A stretch of DNA of 64,000 nt from Humulus lupulus (lineage: Eukaryota > Streptophyta > Magnoliopsida > Rosales > Cannabaceae), in the NCBI RefSeq assembly GCF_963169125.1, contig NC_084794.1, forward strand, positions 75,117,665 to 75,181,664, in the 5' to 3' direction. Positions 1 to 11,637 of this stretch are shown here, piece after piece. The number at the start of each line of letters is the position of its first letter. Within the stretch, counting starts at the first letter, position 1. Under the pieces are notes generated by a model. The model worked only from the letters and a program-made list of their open reading frames with translations, had not been told where the DNA came from and did no database searches. The position numbers and the translations under genes were made by a program.

Positions 1-860
1 CAACCCCATCTCGTGGGCAAGGGCCCCGCGCCACAGCTCCGTCTTGCGTGCAGGGGGCTCGCCTGCACGTAGTTTTCTCGCGGCAAGGGTCTCGTGAGGT
101 TCTTGCCTTCCATGCCCCTTGGGGGCATATCTTCCATAACAACCAAAAATGATTTCAACTTTTTAAAGTTAAGATAATAGGATACATTGTGAGGACAAAA
201 ACCCACATATGAACAGAAGAGCATGTACATGTGTGGAATGCATAGAAAGGTAGTGAACCCTGTCCACCCCAGGTACGAAATATGAACGTGGCTATGGTGT
301 TGAAGACCCCATATGTCTGACCCTAACTCCACGCCAGACAAGTGGTGGTTGTAAGCATAAGGTACCTTACGTCGTTCGTCCCAGCCAGCCTCTGACATTG
401 GTACTAAACGAATAGTGGAGGTACAACCATGTACTAAAATTGAGGTGCTCCCGCAGACCTTTGGCGTGTACTAGAGCCAACCACCACAATCCTGGCACCA
501 CTACCATCTGTAGACTGGATATGGAAGGTCGTGTCCCCAAGGACCACCATGTACATTGAGCCAATAGTGCTCTACTATAAATATGGCCTCCCTTCACCTG
601 AGAAAGGGGTCGAATTTTGAAAATTTGTGAACTAGTTATTGCTAATAAAAATAGATATTCGACATTCTCTCTATTTTTCACTTTAGAATTCTAGCATTTA
701 CATTTTGTGTTCTTGAAGTTATAAATAAGTTTTCTTGAAGTTTAATCTGTTTAAGTTCACTTCTTTTACAACTCATAAAGTTCTTGTTCTAACTTAGTTG
801 ATGAGTTCTTACCATCTACTGGTGATTGGTCTTATTTACTTGAGACCATTTCCTCAGGTA
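1..860. other. Unidentified, LTR-like sequence
   Basis: No convincing coding region is present. The first 120 bases are GC-rich (ggggctcgcc, ctcgcggcaaggg) and the rest becomes T-rich. A TATA-like string ctataaatatgg sits near 573-584, followed by a pyrimidine-rich transcribed-leader-like stretch. That composition resembles the U3-R-U5 part of a plant LTR in plus orientation, cut by the window edge. No partner LTR or terminal TG/CA pair was found, so the assignment is tentative. Confidence 0.3.
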
Positions 861-949
861 CGAATTTACTTTGAGGTTTGTGGTTATTTATTTAGTCGAG
901 CTCCAAAAAAGTAGCATTTGTAGATACAAACATTTGGTCATCTTTAGGA

Positions 950-1893
950 CTATAAAATATACATCCTTTTGTTTCTTTGGAATATCCTACAAACATGCAC
1001 ATTTCAGTGCGTGATTCCAACTTCCCAAACATTCCTTTAAGCACATGTGCAGGACAACCCTATATATGAATATGGCGTAAACTAAGTGTAGTACCATTCC
1101 ATAATTCCAATGGTGTTTTCTGAATAAACTTTGATTGAACAACATTGAGTATGTAGAGCACATTTTATTGCATAACCCCAAAATGTCAAAGGCAACGATG
1201 AGAAATTAATCATCGATCTAACCATATCCAATAAGGTTCTATTCAACCTTTCTAAAACACCATTTTTTTGTGGAGTTCCAAGTGTAGTGAGTTGGGATTG
1301 AATTCCATGCTCACGCAAATGGCCCTCAAATTCATAATCTAAGTACTTTCCACCTTGATCCAATCGAAGTACTTTTAGTGATGTAACTAATTTTTTTCAG
1401 CTTCTGCTCAGAATTCTTTAAACTTACCATAGGTTTCAGATTTCCTTTCCATTAACTATAAGTGACCATATCTTGAATAAACATCAATGAAAGTGACAAA
1501 ATATTCATAACCTCCTTTAGCTTGGACATTTAGTGGACCACAAATGTTCGTATGTACAAGTTGAGGTGGTTCTGTGGCTCTTGAACCTTTAGTAGAGAAG
1601 GGTATCTTGGTCATTTTGCGTTTTAGGCAGGATTCACAGACTGGGAGAGAACTAATAAATAGTTCTCTTAAAGGACCATCCTTTATTAGTCTGTTAATTC
1701 TGTCTAAACCAATATGTCCCAATCTCAAATGCCACAGATATGTTTCACTATCAGAATATGTCTTTTGTCTTTTGATAGATGTGGGATTTGCAGTTTCAAA
1801 TAATTTAGAATTATAAAAATGCTCAACGTTGGACATTAACTTATAAAGTATACCTTCAGACTTTGTAGAACAAATGTCAAAACCATATTTCAA
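950..1893 (-). pseudogene. Ty1/copia integrase fragment (copia-1)
   Basis: Read on the minus strand, 1456-1893 encodes the GAG-pre-integrase zinc-binding region (WHLRLGHIG...CESCLKRK) and the start of the integrase core (FVTFIDVYSRYG). After a frameshift, 1082-1363 continues the core with TPQKNGVLERLNRTLLD, which contains the glutamate of the D,D-35-E triad. The C-terminal part decays near 950. Integrase inserts copia cDNA into host DNA. The reverse transcriptase and RNase H that should follow at lower coordinates are absent, so the element is a truncated relic. Family assignment is secure; the exact ends are not. Confidence 0.85.
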
Positions 1894-2102
1894 AATAACA
1901 ATCGAATTATTATTAAAGGAAATATTAAAACCTTATTCATGCAATTTTGATAAGGAAATCAAATTTCTAGTAAATCTAGGAATAAGAAAAGCATTTTCCA
2001 ACACAATAAATTTATTATTATAAAAAAATAGGCGAAATTTTCCAACTTCAACTGCTGAGATCTCCTTTCCACTTCCAACTCTCATGGTCACCTCTCCATG
2101 AG

Positions 2103-2776
2103 TCAGCTTCGTCGAAGTACTAAGACTCTACAAAAAAAAACATGATTAGTGGCTCCGGAATCAACTATCAAAGATGAAAAATCACCTTCCACTAAACAAG
2201 ATTCTAAAACAAGCGAATCAAATTTACCCTTCTTTTTGTCTTTCAGTTCAGCTAGGTACTTAGGAAAATACCTTTTACAATGACCGTCAACTCCATAATG
2301 AAAGCATGATCCTTTTGGTGCCTTCTTTTTGGAGTTCTTTGCGTAATTATTCTTCTTGGAAGACTTGTTGGTCTTTTCTAGTTCTTTGTCCTTTCCTTGG
2401 CCACCCTTCCATTTCTTCGAATTACCATTTGAACTGGAAGGCTTGGTTTCGACAACATTTTCCTCCTCAACCTCGGTAGAACTTTTGTGTAGAGATTCAA
2501 AAGTTTGCAACTCATTTAGTAGTTGGGTCATATTGTACTCCAACTTGTTCATAACGTAGTTGGTAGTGAATGCCGCAAAAGTTGGTGTGAGAGATTCAGG
2601 TATCACACTTACTTGAGTTCTCTCATCAATGGTCGCACCATGGGTTCCTCATCAAGGAAAAAAATGTGGTTTTCACATATCAAAACAATGTTCATGTTTG
2701 ATTTCCATTTCATGTAGTTATCACCAGTTAATTTCTCATTAGCGAGTAAAGTAGTTACATGTTTTGGATTGGACAT
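2103..2776 (-). pseudogene. Ty1/copia gag and protease start (copia-1)
   Basis: The minus-strand gag begins with an ATG at 2774-2776 and reads MSNPKHVTTLLANEKLTGDN, the usual copia gag N-terminus, then shifts frame near 2600. The 2103-2606 part is lysine-rich and holds a zinc knuckle of the form CFHYGVDGHCKRYF. Compared with the normal C-x2-C-x4-H-x4-C pattern the second and last cysteines are replaced (Y and F), so it should not bind zinc. It ends with the aspartic protease motif IVDSGATNH. It lies directly upstream of the integrase fragment at 950-1893, as expected for a gag-pol order read leftward. Confidence 0.85.
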
Positions 2777-3151
2777 ATTGCTGAAAATTAAATAAATTAA
2801 AAATATAATGAATTAATGCATATAATAAATATCAGTTTATATTTGGAATAGTAAATATGATGCATGAATGCAACACATAAAATACCACACAAAAAATAGT
2901 TACTAGTCCACGATAGATTAATTTGAAAATTAATGGACCGCCTTAGAATAGATCCGACTCATCACAAATTAATCTTGAGACAAGATCTCAACTCCATAAG
3001 TGAAAACTTAAAAACTCACTTTTCTCTTTTGACTTATGAATTACCGTTAGTTTGGTCAAGATGCACTAGTTGTGCTCGAAAGCCTAGATACATCTTCGGA
3101 GTGTAACCCATTATTTTTTTATTAATGACTTAACTCAAGAGTGTGCCTTTG
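2777..3151. other. Copia-1 leader or upstream region
   Basis: There is no ORF of note. This AT-rich stretch lies upstream of the copia-1 gag start and is probably its untranslated leader and part of the LTR. I could not find a primer-binding site complementary to initiator tRNA-Met. It is interrupted at 3151/3152 by the solo LTR and continues at 5554. Confidence 0.4.
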
Positions 3152-5548
3152 TGTAACGCCCTGGATAGCCAAGACCGTTACTCTGTGTGTTTATAAAGGT
3201 GCAAGACTTGCTAATCAAGTCAATTAGTCAAAAACGTGTTACTGAAACTATAATTGAACTAAGGTTAAAAGATTTTGGCCTCAAAAGTTTCATTTCTAAT
3301 AATTAAACATTTCTTTTACATGGGATCCCAGAAATAGTAAAGTTAAAGACCGTTTACAAAAGATTCAGGATTAAAATACAGTTACTAGCCACTCTAAAAA
3401 AAACAGACAAATAGGCTTTTCTCGTCCTGTTCCACTCCTCAGTCGTGGCTGCCGATCAGCTAAATATGTACATTCAGCCCCGAAGCTCTCCATCTCAGGA
3501 CTGGTCCAACTTGCCCTTGCCTTTACCTGCACCACGTAGCACCCGTGAGCCAAGTCCTGGCAAGAAAACACAATAATAGAGCATAATGGTCAAGCAATAA
3601 CCAGATAACTCATATAGTATAAACAAGCACTCAACAGTTCAAACACTCATGTCATTCAAGTATTCAGCATACCAAGTACATCATTTCATATCAATAATCA
3701 ATTCACATATGATAACCAGGGTTAACGCCCTTAGGCTGTACCCTCTACTTATCCCACTGACTCCGACTTGCTTAAACCTGTGAATATAAAGTTGTCCTCA
3801 GTTACCAGTGGCCGAGTCGCACCCTGTGCACAAGTATTATTTACGGCACCCTTAGGCCGTTTATCACATGTCCCATGGCATAATACCATCTATGACATCA
3901 TACAGATATAGGGAGCTCTTAGTCCCATTAGACACACATAACTAGGTGCAGTTTTCTTACCTTTAGATTTCGCTAGATTTGCTCAATTCGATCCTCAAGA
4001 ACGATCCCGTCTGAGCCCTAGCGTACACCTAGTCACAGTCACAAGTTAGAACCAACTCCAAATTTCAATTCCATAACCTAGCCTCGGGACCAATCTCGAG
4101 TCCTCGGGAAGCCCTAATTCCACCAAATGGGGTGGTGGAATCAAACCCCGAGCCCCCAGGCAAAAACCCTAAGAAATAACTCAAAAACCCATTTCTGGGA
4201 ATAGGGTAGTGCTACAGCGCCCTAAGGAGAGCGCTATAGCGCTACAAACAGAGCCAAAAAGCTCTGGAGCTTCAGGGCCTAGCATTGTAGCACCCAGTGA
4301 CTAGCGCTACAGCGCTAGTCACAGCACGACCCAGCACAGATTTTTCTCCTTCGAATTTTCCCGAACCAAACCTTTCCAAAACTCAACCAAACCTCAACCA
4401 AACTTCAAAAAAAGCTTCCCAACATCTCTAAATCATCCAAAGTGACCCAACCATAAGATATTCAACCACATGCACCCCAAAACACAAAATTTACCATGGC
4501 TGAACTCAGAGCTAAAAAACTCAAGAGAAATCAACTGAAATCAAAGAACTTAAAACTAGAGTTTCTTACCTTTGATGGATTAGCTCAACCTAGGTTTCAT
4601 TCCACTCCTCCTTAGCCTTCACTCCTCAAAACCTCAGCCTCAATTCCCTAGAATTCCCACCAAAATTCAGCTTAAAAATCCATATCATCACCATGAACCA
4701 GAGTTTGAGTTATAACCTCAAATCCTTACCTTAATTGGATGCCTAACCCCTGCTGACTTTCCAAACCTGATCAAGATCCCAAGTGCAAAGTCTTGGCCTA
4801 AAGATCCTCTGAATTCTAGCTCCAAGAGACCTTAAGAGATTGATGGAGAGAAACCCAAACCATGAGAGAGAATCTTTTATCTCCTTCTTCCTTCTTTCCT
4901 TTTCCTTCTTTTCTTTCTTTTCTTTTCAGCTTCCTTTGGTTTCTAAATTTTCCACTAAGTGTATAAAGGCAAAGTAATGCTTATCCCTGGTTTTTAAACA
5001 AAATGACCCATTTGCCCTCCCATAATTCCTAAGCCTTTAAATCAACCTAGGGGCATTTTGGTCTTTTCCTCCCAATTCCCGCTAATTCCTCGAATGTCTC
5101 AAATATTTTCCGCTACTTTCCGACGCCTAACTAATCACCAATTATATTCCTCAATATCAAAATAGACTCCAATATATTCTCTAAATCCCCAAAATTACCC
5201 CCAGGCTCACCCCGAGCCGGGTATAAATCCCCACCGTGACTTTTTCGCTGAACCGCTCACTAGGATCGCCTCGAGTCACAGATTCTAACTATATCCACAT
5301 AATAATGTGGTCTCAACAATTTATCAAAATTATTTACATTTACGCCCTCAACGGGCTAAAATTACGAATATGCCCTTCTAACCTAGTCAGGGCCTACATG
5401 CATACTAATACACATAGTCATGCATCATAGATATTCAAATAATCATATAACATGCATTTTAATCATTAAATCACATATAATCCAGTTATGCCCTCCCGAC
5501 ACACTAATCAAGGCTCTTAAGCCTTATTAGTGAGTTTGGGTCGTTACA
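3152..5548 (-). repeat. Solo LTR, Ty3/gypsy chromovirus type, minus orientation
   Basis: The segment begins tgtaacgccc and ends gggtcgttaca, so read on the minus strand it starts TGTAACGACCC, like the other LTRs in this window. The 5 bases before it (3147-3151, ctttg) are repeated exactly after it (5549-5553), a perfect target-site duplication. There is no internal region on either side, so this is a 2,397-bp solo LTR left by recombination between two LTRs. It carries the landmarks seen in the related LTRs, including the stretch near 3530-3560 (gtagcacccgtgagccaag) and the pattern around 5220-5310. It inserted into sequence adjoining copia-1. Confidence 0.9.
4195..4335. repeat. GCGCTA-rich palindromic patch inside the solo LTR
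   Basis: Short self-complementary units such as agcgctatagcgct and tagcgctacagcgcta recur between about 4205 and 4325. They lie in what should be U3 of the LTR, the promoter-bearing part. Related LTRs in the window have GC-rich patches at a comparable place (39180-39310 and 21895-21950), so this may be a fast-changing promoter or stem-loop region. Function is not shown by the sequence. Confidence 0.5.
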
Positions 5549-5553
5549 CTTTG

Positions 5554-5937
5554 GGTCAGTCAAACTTGATATACATCACTAATCTTATTCTCTTATGAGA
5601 AGTCAACCTTGAGAAATAATAAACATATTCAGAAGCCTTTCCTTAGGGAGGCCGCAAACGGAGACGACACGAGACCCTTCCTATGCCTCTCGGTGTTCAA
5701 CCAATAATGGAGACCATGAGACTTATTGTCATAATTCCCTCTCCCACTCACTATTTAAAAAAAAAATGTGTTTTCTCAAAATCAATATTTTTTAATTTGT
5801 AAAACTAATTAAATTAATTTCACCAAATGATATTCTAATAAATACTAATCCAATTATGCAAAATAAATAATCGTGGCCTATATTTTATTTTGCCTTTTTT
5901 TAAAAAGAATACCATTTTATTTAATAAAACAATTTTA
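5554..5937. other. Sequence between solo LTR and copia-2
   Basis: No gene is visible. The stretch continues the copia-1 upstream sequence after the solo LTR insertion and then becomes A/T-rich. The boundary with copia-2 at about 5938 is abrupt and looks like a deletion junction, because the copia-2 integrase stops there. Confidence 0.4.
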
Positions 5938-6760
5938 TTAAATAAGAAAATATACATATGTGAACCTAGAGAAATCACCTACGAAAGTAATAAAATATCT
6001 ACTTCCTTCTCTAGCCAAAATTCTATTTAGTTCGCATAAGTCACTATGTATCAAATCTAACAACTTAGAATTTCTTTCAACACTTGGAAAATGTTTCTTT
6101 ACCATTTTAGATTTAACACATAGCTCACATTTATCATGCCCACCATTATCACAATCAATCATTCCGCATTTAATAGCTCTTTTAATTATGCTAAATCCTA
6201 TAAGTAATAGAATTTGAGTGAAGCATATAACAAGAAGAACTAGAAGCTTTATTGTTCGAAACAAGTTTGAACATCCCACGACAAGCATATCCCTTTCCCA
6301 AAAGTACATTTCCCATGGACAAAATAAGCTTGCAAGAATCTATCATGACCTTAATTCCTAGTTTGCCCAGCAAATTTCCACTCACAAGGTTTCTAATTAT
6401 TTCCGATACATACAAAATATTAGTGAGTAGAACCTTCTTGCTAGATGTGAATACTAAGTCTATAGCTCCATTTCCTTTAACCTTGGACCTTTTCTCATTG
6501 TCCATTTGAATCTCATGCCATTCCTTTGAAGCTTCAAAGGTCTTGAATAAAGATCTATCATAGGTAATATGAATGGTGGCACAAGTATCATACCACCACC
6601 CTTTCGCCTTTCCATGAATGACATTGATTTCAATTAGTGTTGCCACTAGCTCTTTGTCGAGTGAGTTGAATCTTGTTTCATTGTTATGGTTCCTCTTGGA
6701 CGTACAATCTCCAGCATAGTGGCCATTCATGCCACACACAAAGCAAGGTCACTTGGAAAT
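5938..6760 (-). pseudogene. Ty1/copia protease and integrase start (copia-2)
   Basis: The minus-strand frame 6191-6739 holds the end of a CCHC knuckle (VCGMNGHYAGDC; a first cysteine is also present upstream, but a TGA lies just before it) and a protease site WWYDTCATIHIT, where the usual D-T/S-G-A reads DTCA. Frame 5938-6309 continues with the GAG-pre-integrase domain (CELCVKSKMVKKHFP) and the first integrase aspartate region (FITFVGDFSRFTYVYF), then stops. The integrase core, reverse transcriptase and RNase H are missing. The upstream gag lies beyond CACTA-1 at 11638-12226. Confidence 0.85.
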
Positions 6761-7114
6761 TTTGAATTGTTCCTCATTCTTCTTAGGCCCTAAGGGTTTT
6801 GACCCTTGCCTTTATTCTTGCCTATTCATTTGCCCTTGTTAGGAGGATTAGCCACAACATTGGCCTTTGAAGTCTCACCATTAGACTCCTCCTCGTCCTT
6901 ATCTCTAAAACGAGCACCACAACAAAATTTATATTTAATGACTCTCTATAATGACTTACACCAATGGTGTAAGACATTCAAATTATTTAGGGATATTTCA
7001 AGTCTAAGGGTGTAAGTCATTAAAAATTATTGTTTATGACTAAGTGAGTAAGTCATTAAAAGTAGTAGGAGACGTTATTTATTATAAATTAATAAATGGA
7101 AATAAAATAATTAA

Positions 7115-7345
7115 ATGTCTGACAATGGGAGTCCTCTAATGTCTCCCCTAGGAAGACATGCACACATCCAACGTCTACCCTGGAAAGACGTGCACACTTT
7201 CAACATCTCCTCTGGGAAGATGTGCCACATTGAACGTCTTCCCAAGGGAGACGTTGGAAGTATGCACGTCTTCCCAGGGGAGGTGTTGGAAGTGTGCGCA
7301 TCTTCCCAAGGAAGACGATAGAAGCCTCCCCTGTATAAGTTCATT
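7115..7345. repeat. Left subterminal repeat cluster of CACTA-1
   Basis: About eight copies of a 20-30 bp motif related to cgtcttcccagggga lie in both orientations across this stretch. En/Spm-type elements have arrays of this kind that bind the element-encoded TNPA-like protein. The inverted copies create open frames on both strands (7111-7436) that are not genes. A matching cluster occurs at the right end. Confidence 0.8.
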
Positions 7346-7399
7346 ACACCGTCTTCCCCGAGCCATTCATGAATCAGAGGCGATTTTGGGCGAACTTCA

Positions 7400-7750
7400 C
7401 ATCCGATTTTGGCCGATTTACTCCTCCAAAAATTAATTTCAGGTATGTTTTTAAGTTTAATTAATGTTGAATAGTTAGGATAATGTTTTTTTTATTTATT
7501 TTCTTTAATTATAATGGGTTAATATTGAGATTTTAGGGTATTTTGTGGGTTGCGGTTTTGGGTATTGTGGGTGATTTTGGGTGAAGTTGATACCGATTTT
7601 GGCTGATTTTCTCCTCAAAAAACTAATTTCAGGTATGTTTTTAATTTTAATTAATGTATAATAGTTAGGATAATGTTTTTTTATTTTTTTTTCTTTTAAT
7701 TATAATGGGTTAATATTGGGATTTTAGGGTATTGTAGGTCGTGGTTTTGG
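7400..7750. repeat. Tandem duplication of about 192 bp in CACTA-1
   Basis: The stretch starting ccgattttggccgatttactcct (about 7402) recurs from about 7594, and strings such as aggtatgttttta and ataatgggttaatattg repeat at a spacing of about 190-193 bases. Both copies end with gattttagggtattttg or a close variant. The duplication lies in the untranslated leader, upstream of the transposase start. No coding content is seen. Confidence 0.7.
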
Positions 7751-8960
7751 GTAATCTTAATCTTTGCTTGATTTCAAGAAGATTTGAGGTATGATTTCAT
7801 TATTAAAACAATTCATTATAGTTAGAATGATAGAAATAATTATTTTAGTGCATTTTTTTTATGAATTGTGAGTTTATTATAAATATTTTTTTAAAGTTTG
7901 AAAAATGATTTTAATGAAGATTTGAGATACACAATTGGGATTTAATAGTTATACCACATTATTTACTATTTTTTATTTTTTTACTATTTAATTCAAAAAT
8001 TGTAGAGTTTTTTAATTAATTTTTTAGGTTTATTAAGTATATATATATATCTAAAATAAGTAAAATATTTCAATTTTAATTTACATACTACATTGCATGT
8101 ATAGACATAAGTAATTCAAGTATATATGTTTATGATTTTTTATTTATGTTATTATATTATTCGAAAAGTGTATATATTTGTATATATATTTTAAATATTT
8201 TATTAACAATGAAGTACGTTGATTATATATATATTATGTTTTATTTATTTATTTAGTAATCTTTTATTTATTAATTAATTTAATTTTGTAGGTTGTGGTT
8301 TTACCTAGAGAGATTTTTGCCTCAAAATTTCTATTTCAAACATATATTTGAGGTTTTTAAGTTTCTAAAATTGCAAGAATAAGTTATTGTTAATCCAATT
8401 ATTTAGTGATATTTTTTTAGTAATTTTTTATTTATTAATTAATTCAATTTTGTAGGTTGTGAATTTAATAGCAAAGTCTATTGCAGAGTGAAGTAAATTT
8501 GCTAGCTAGGACTATTAATTGCAAGAGGTACGTACATTATCTTATTTCTTGTTTTAGTATTATTAAATTTTTGTTAGAGGACTTTGAATATCTTAAATAT
8601 TCATCCATAGTGAAGTAGGTTCTGAGATTAAAATTGTGTGTTGCGGTGATAATAGAAGGTTGAGAACTGTGTGTTTCAGTGAAGTAGGTTCTGCAAAATT
8701 TGTTTGTGTGCTGCGGAGATATAAGGAAGAAACTTATTGTGTGTTGTTTGAATTGTTTGACTTGTTGTTAACAGATGGTTAGATCACTATTATAGGGGAA
8801 ATGCTGTCTGATTTTGTCTAGAATGATGTATTATATTATTATATTTGAATTGTGTTGTGCTTATTTGATTAGATTGACGGATGGCTAGGTTACTAATATA
8901 GAATAAATGCTGCCCAATTTTTCATATGCTCAGTCGTATGCTTATTTAGTTTTTATTGTT
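7751..8960. other. CACTA-1 AT-rich non-coding leader
   Basis: This is T-rich DNA without credible ORFs. Short phrases recur (tttattaattaattnaattttgtaggttgtg at about 8265-8300 and 8430-8460), so part of it may be intron or locally duplicated leader of the transposase gene. Confidence 0.4.
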
Positions 8961-8987
8961 TAATTTTTCATAGACATAGGAGAAGAT

Positions 8988-9870
8988 ATGGATAAAAAAT
9001 GGATGTCAGCGAATAGGTTATCCGTGAAATATAAAAACGGAGTCGATTTATTCTTTAGATTTTGTTCGGAAAATGTGAAAGACCTAAAATTTAATTCTTG
9101 CCCATGTATTAAGTGTGGAAATCTAAGGAAAATGGATCTTAGTAAGATCAAACAACACTTATTTTTCAATGGTATCGACAAAAGCTACACGGTTTGGTAT
9201 ATGCATGGGGAGAGAAGGCATGTTGCTCCAACTCTGCCAAGTAGAGAAAAAATGGTGAGGATGTCAAGGAAGGAGTACCCGCCAAGGTCTTGTGGTACCA
9301 TCCTCCTATTCCTCGTTTCATTCGGTTATTTAGAAATGTTGAACATGCTAAAATTTTATCGCGGCATGCTAATGAGAGAATAAATGATGGTAAATTAAGG
9401 CATCCAGCTGACACCCTAGCTTGGAAGAGGGATTATTTGAAGTGGCCTGGTTTTGGAAATGAATCTCGTAATATTCGTCTAGGTCTTTCAACTAATGAGA
9501 TTAATCCACACACTTCTCTTAGTAGTAAGTGTAGTGGTTGGCCTGTTATGCTTGTCATTTACGATCTACCCCCATGGTTGTGCATGAAGAGAAAATTTAC
9601 CTTGTTGACCTTGTTGATATCGGGACCTAAACAACCTAGTAATGACATCGACGTATATCTGTCGTCTCTTATTGATAATTTGAAAACTTTGTGGGATGAA
9701 GGGGTTAAGGTTTATGATGCGTACAGGCAAGAATAATTTATTCTTAGAGGTGTATTTTTGTGGACTATCAATGACTTTCCTGCTTATGGAAATTTATCCG
9801 GGTTTAGTGTGAAAGGATATAAGGCTTGTCCCGTTTTTGAAGAAAAAACATGTATCTGATGATATACATG
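8988..9870 (+). pseudogene. TNP2-type CACTA transposase, truncated
   Basis: The ATG at 8988 opens a transposase-associated domain (MDKKWMSANRLSVKYKNG, with cysteines in CPCIKCGN near residue 40). About 80 residues later the frame jumps, and 9285-9736 carries the TNP2 core: WYHPPIPRFIRLFRN, DGKLRHPADTLAWK, FGNESRNIRLGLSTNEINPH, YDLPPWLCMKRKF and LISGPKQPSNDIDVYLSS. It continues past a stop through TINDFPAYGNLSG to KACPVFEE near 9840 and then ends. Complete TNP2 proteins are much longer, so segments after the N-terminal domain and most of the C-terminus are gone. It would have cut and moved CACTA-1; now it cannot. Confidence 0.85.
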
Positions 9871-9960
9871 AACAGGTGATGTATCATGCTTATATAATCA
9901 TATTTGTTATTATATATTTCAATTTGTTTGTAGATTTTCTAATTATTAATATTATTTTAC

Positions 9961-11186
9961 AGACTTGTTCTAGAAGTAATAACATATCAAAACGACCAAT
10001 TACTCCCTCAACACAACGACCACGAGAAAGAATACAACGTATGAGTGATCCTTTGACACAAGACACTAGTCCTTTGGAACAGATATACAATATTATATCT
10101 CATTGGGATGACAACGACTGTGTCAATCCAGGCATGGATGAGGATGTATTCGATCAGGATATTTCAAGTCTTTACATATGCAAAGAGGACATGCTTCAAT
10201 TTATTCAAATGGAAAAGATTGGACAAGGAGTTATCGTTTGCTACATGAGGTATCTCACAAGTTTTTTAATTAACCTTTCTTATTTGATTTATTTTAACAA
10301 CAAATTTCCTAAATTATATTTTTTACTACTACTGTTTTTTAATAGGTTGTTATACAATTTTTTTGGTAGAACAAGGGCGCCAAAATAAGTTTTTATTTGT
10401 CAATCCTAATGTTGTAGCCACTAAAGGAAGTTCATTCAAAGAGCGTGTTCAAGCGCTGTCGTCAATTAAGATCAAGTGAGCAACTTATGATTGTCCCTTG
10501 GAACCATGGGTAAGTTAAAAAATTTGTTATTGTCAGATACTTAGTCCTTATAACATTTGCATTGGAGACTTATACCTAGTATTGTTTTTCTTGTGCAGTG
10601 ATCATTGGATGTTGATTATATTGGCCCCATATGCATATTACGTTTGTTTTTGTCATCCGGTGAACTCAGAACTAGAAAACCATGAAGAAATTGTTGCAGT
10701 AATAGTCAATGCTTTCAACTTTTTTCTGACCAGTCTACCAAAACCTCATGAGATTCCAAATATTATAGAAATTGTGCAACCGAAAGTAAGTAACTATGAC
10801 TTTAATTATATTCAAAATTTATACTAAAATTTTACTAATATTCTTTATATTAATTGCTTGACATTTTATTTAAATATTAGTGTCCACACCAACCAGACAA
10901 TGTGGCAAGTGGATATTATGTGACGAGAATATTGAAGGATTACATTGAACATTCACGACCTAGATGTTACTTGAAGAAAGAGGTATGTATATAAATTTAT
11001 ACAAAGTTAACAATTTATTTACTATTAAAGTATATATAATCAAATAATAATTAACTAATATATTTTACTTTGTATTTTTTGTAGCTAAACACTACGCCAT
11101 ATACACCAGCACAGATTAATGAAATGCGACAACACTGGGCAAACCATATGCGACTGATAATTCAAAGTCATCGTCGCACATATTAA
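9961..11186 (+). pseudogene. Ulp1-like (C48) protease gene remnant of CACTA-1
   Basis: Several plus-strand pieces separated by intron-like AT-rich DNA resemble the second, peptidase-C48-like gene of many plant CACTA elements. In order they are an acidic segment with DEDVFDQDISSLYICKED and FIQMEKIGQGVIVCYMRYL (9960-10260), FFGRTRAP and FVNPNVVATKG (10345-10430), DHWMLIILAPYAYYVCFCHP (10600-10660), CPHQPDNVASGYYVTRILKD (10881-10943) and a C-terminal exon ending QSHRRTY-stop at 11186. The His-Trp of the active site is visible. The residue in the usual catalytic Cys position (CGYY) reads Ser (SGYY). It is split, and probably inactive. Confidence 0.7.
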
Positions 11187-11404
11187 GTTTTTTTTTTTTA
11201 CTTTTTCTTTCTTACTATATGTCTAGCTAGCTAGTGTAATATTTGTTAATTTTGTATGTTTAACAACAAATATTACAATTTTGTATATTTAGCTAGAAAA
11301 ACATATGATATAAACATTTTAGTTTTATTAATGAAAATTCACAATTTAAATTTGCATATAATTTATATTTTTTAATTAATATATTTAATTATTTCTTAAA
11401 ATAC

Positions 11405-11612
11405 AAAAACCTATGATGACTCCCATGGGGAGACTTTGTAGACATTCAACGTCTCCCCCTGGGAGACGTCATAGGATGTAAACGTACACCCTATGACGAC
11501 TCCCAGGAGGAGATGTTGAATGTCTACAAAGTCTCCCCATGAGAGTCCTCATATGGCCACTTTAGATGGGGGAGACATTAAATGTCTACAATGTCTCCCT
11601 CATGTAACCATT
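11405..11612. repeat. Right subterminal repeat cluster of CACTA-1
   Basis: Copies of gtctccccctgggagacgt and related strings occur in both orientations, matching in type the cluster at 7115-7345. They lie immediately inside the right terminal inverted repeat. Confidence 0.75.
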
Positions 11613-11637
11613 AAATGCCTATTTTGTTGTAGTGAAG

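Larger units (their letters stand above)
6915..11634 (+). mobile_element. CACTA-1, En/Spm-type DNA transposon, internally deleted
   Basis: The left end reads caccacaacaaaat and the right end attttgttgtagtg, whose complement is cactacaacaaaat; one mismatch separates these 14-bp terminal inverted repeats. The flanking triplets are gag (6912-6914) and aag (11635-11637), a likely 3-bp duplication with one change. Both ends carry clustered subterminal repeats built on gtcttcccagggga/gacgttg. The 4,720-bp body encodes plus-strand remnants of TNP2 transposase and an Ulp1-like protease. It splits the copia-2 gag, so it is younger than that element. Confidence 0.9.

Noticed and set aside
367..681. Minus-strand ORF of 104 codons
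   Set aside because: No domain is seen and the composition resembles LTR sequence; the plus strand has a TATA-like string instead.
3371..3571. Small ORF in the solo LTR
   Set aside because: It lies inside an LTR and equivalent frames recur in sibling LTRs (40032-40265, 48486-48701) with frame changes, as expected of LTR sequence rather than a gene.
7111..7436. Open frames on both strands near the CACTA-1 left end
   Set aside because: They come from inverted subterminal repeats and carry no domain.
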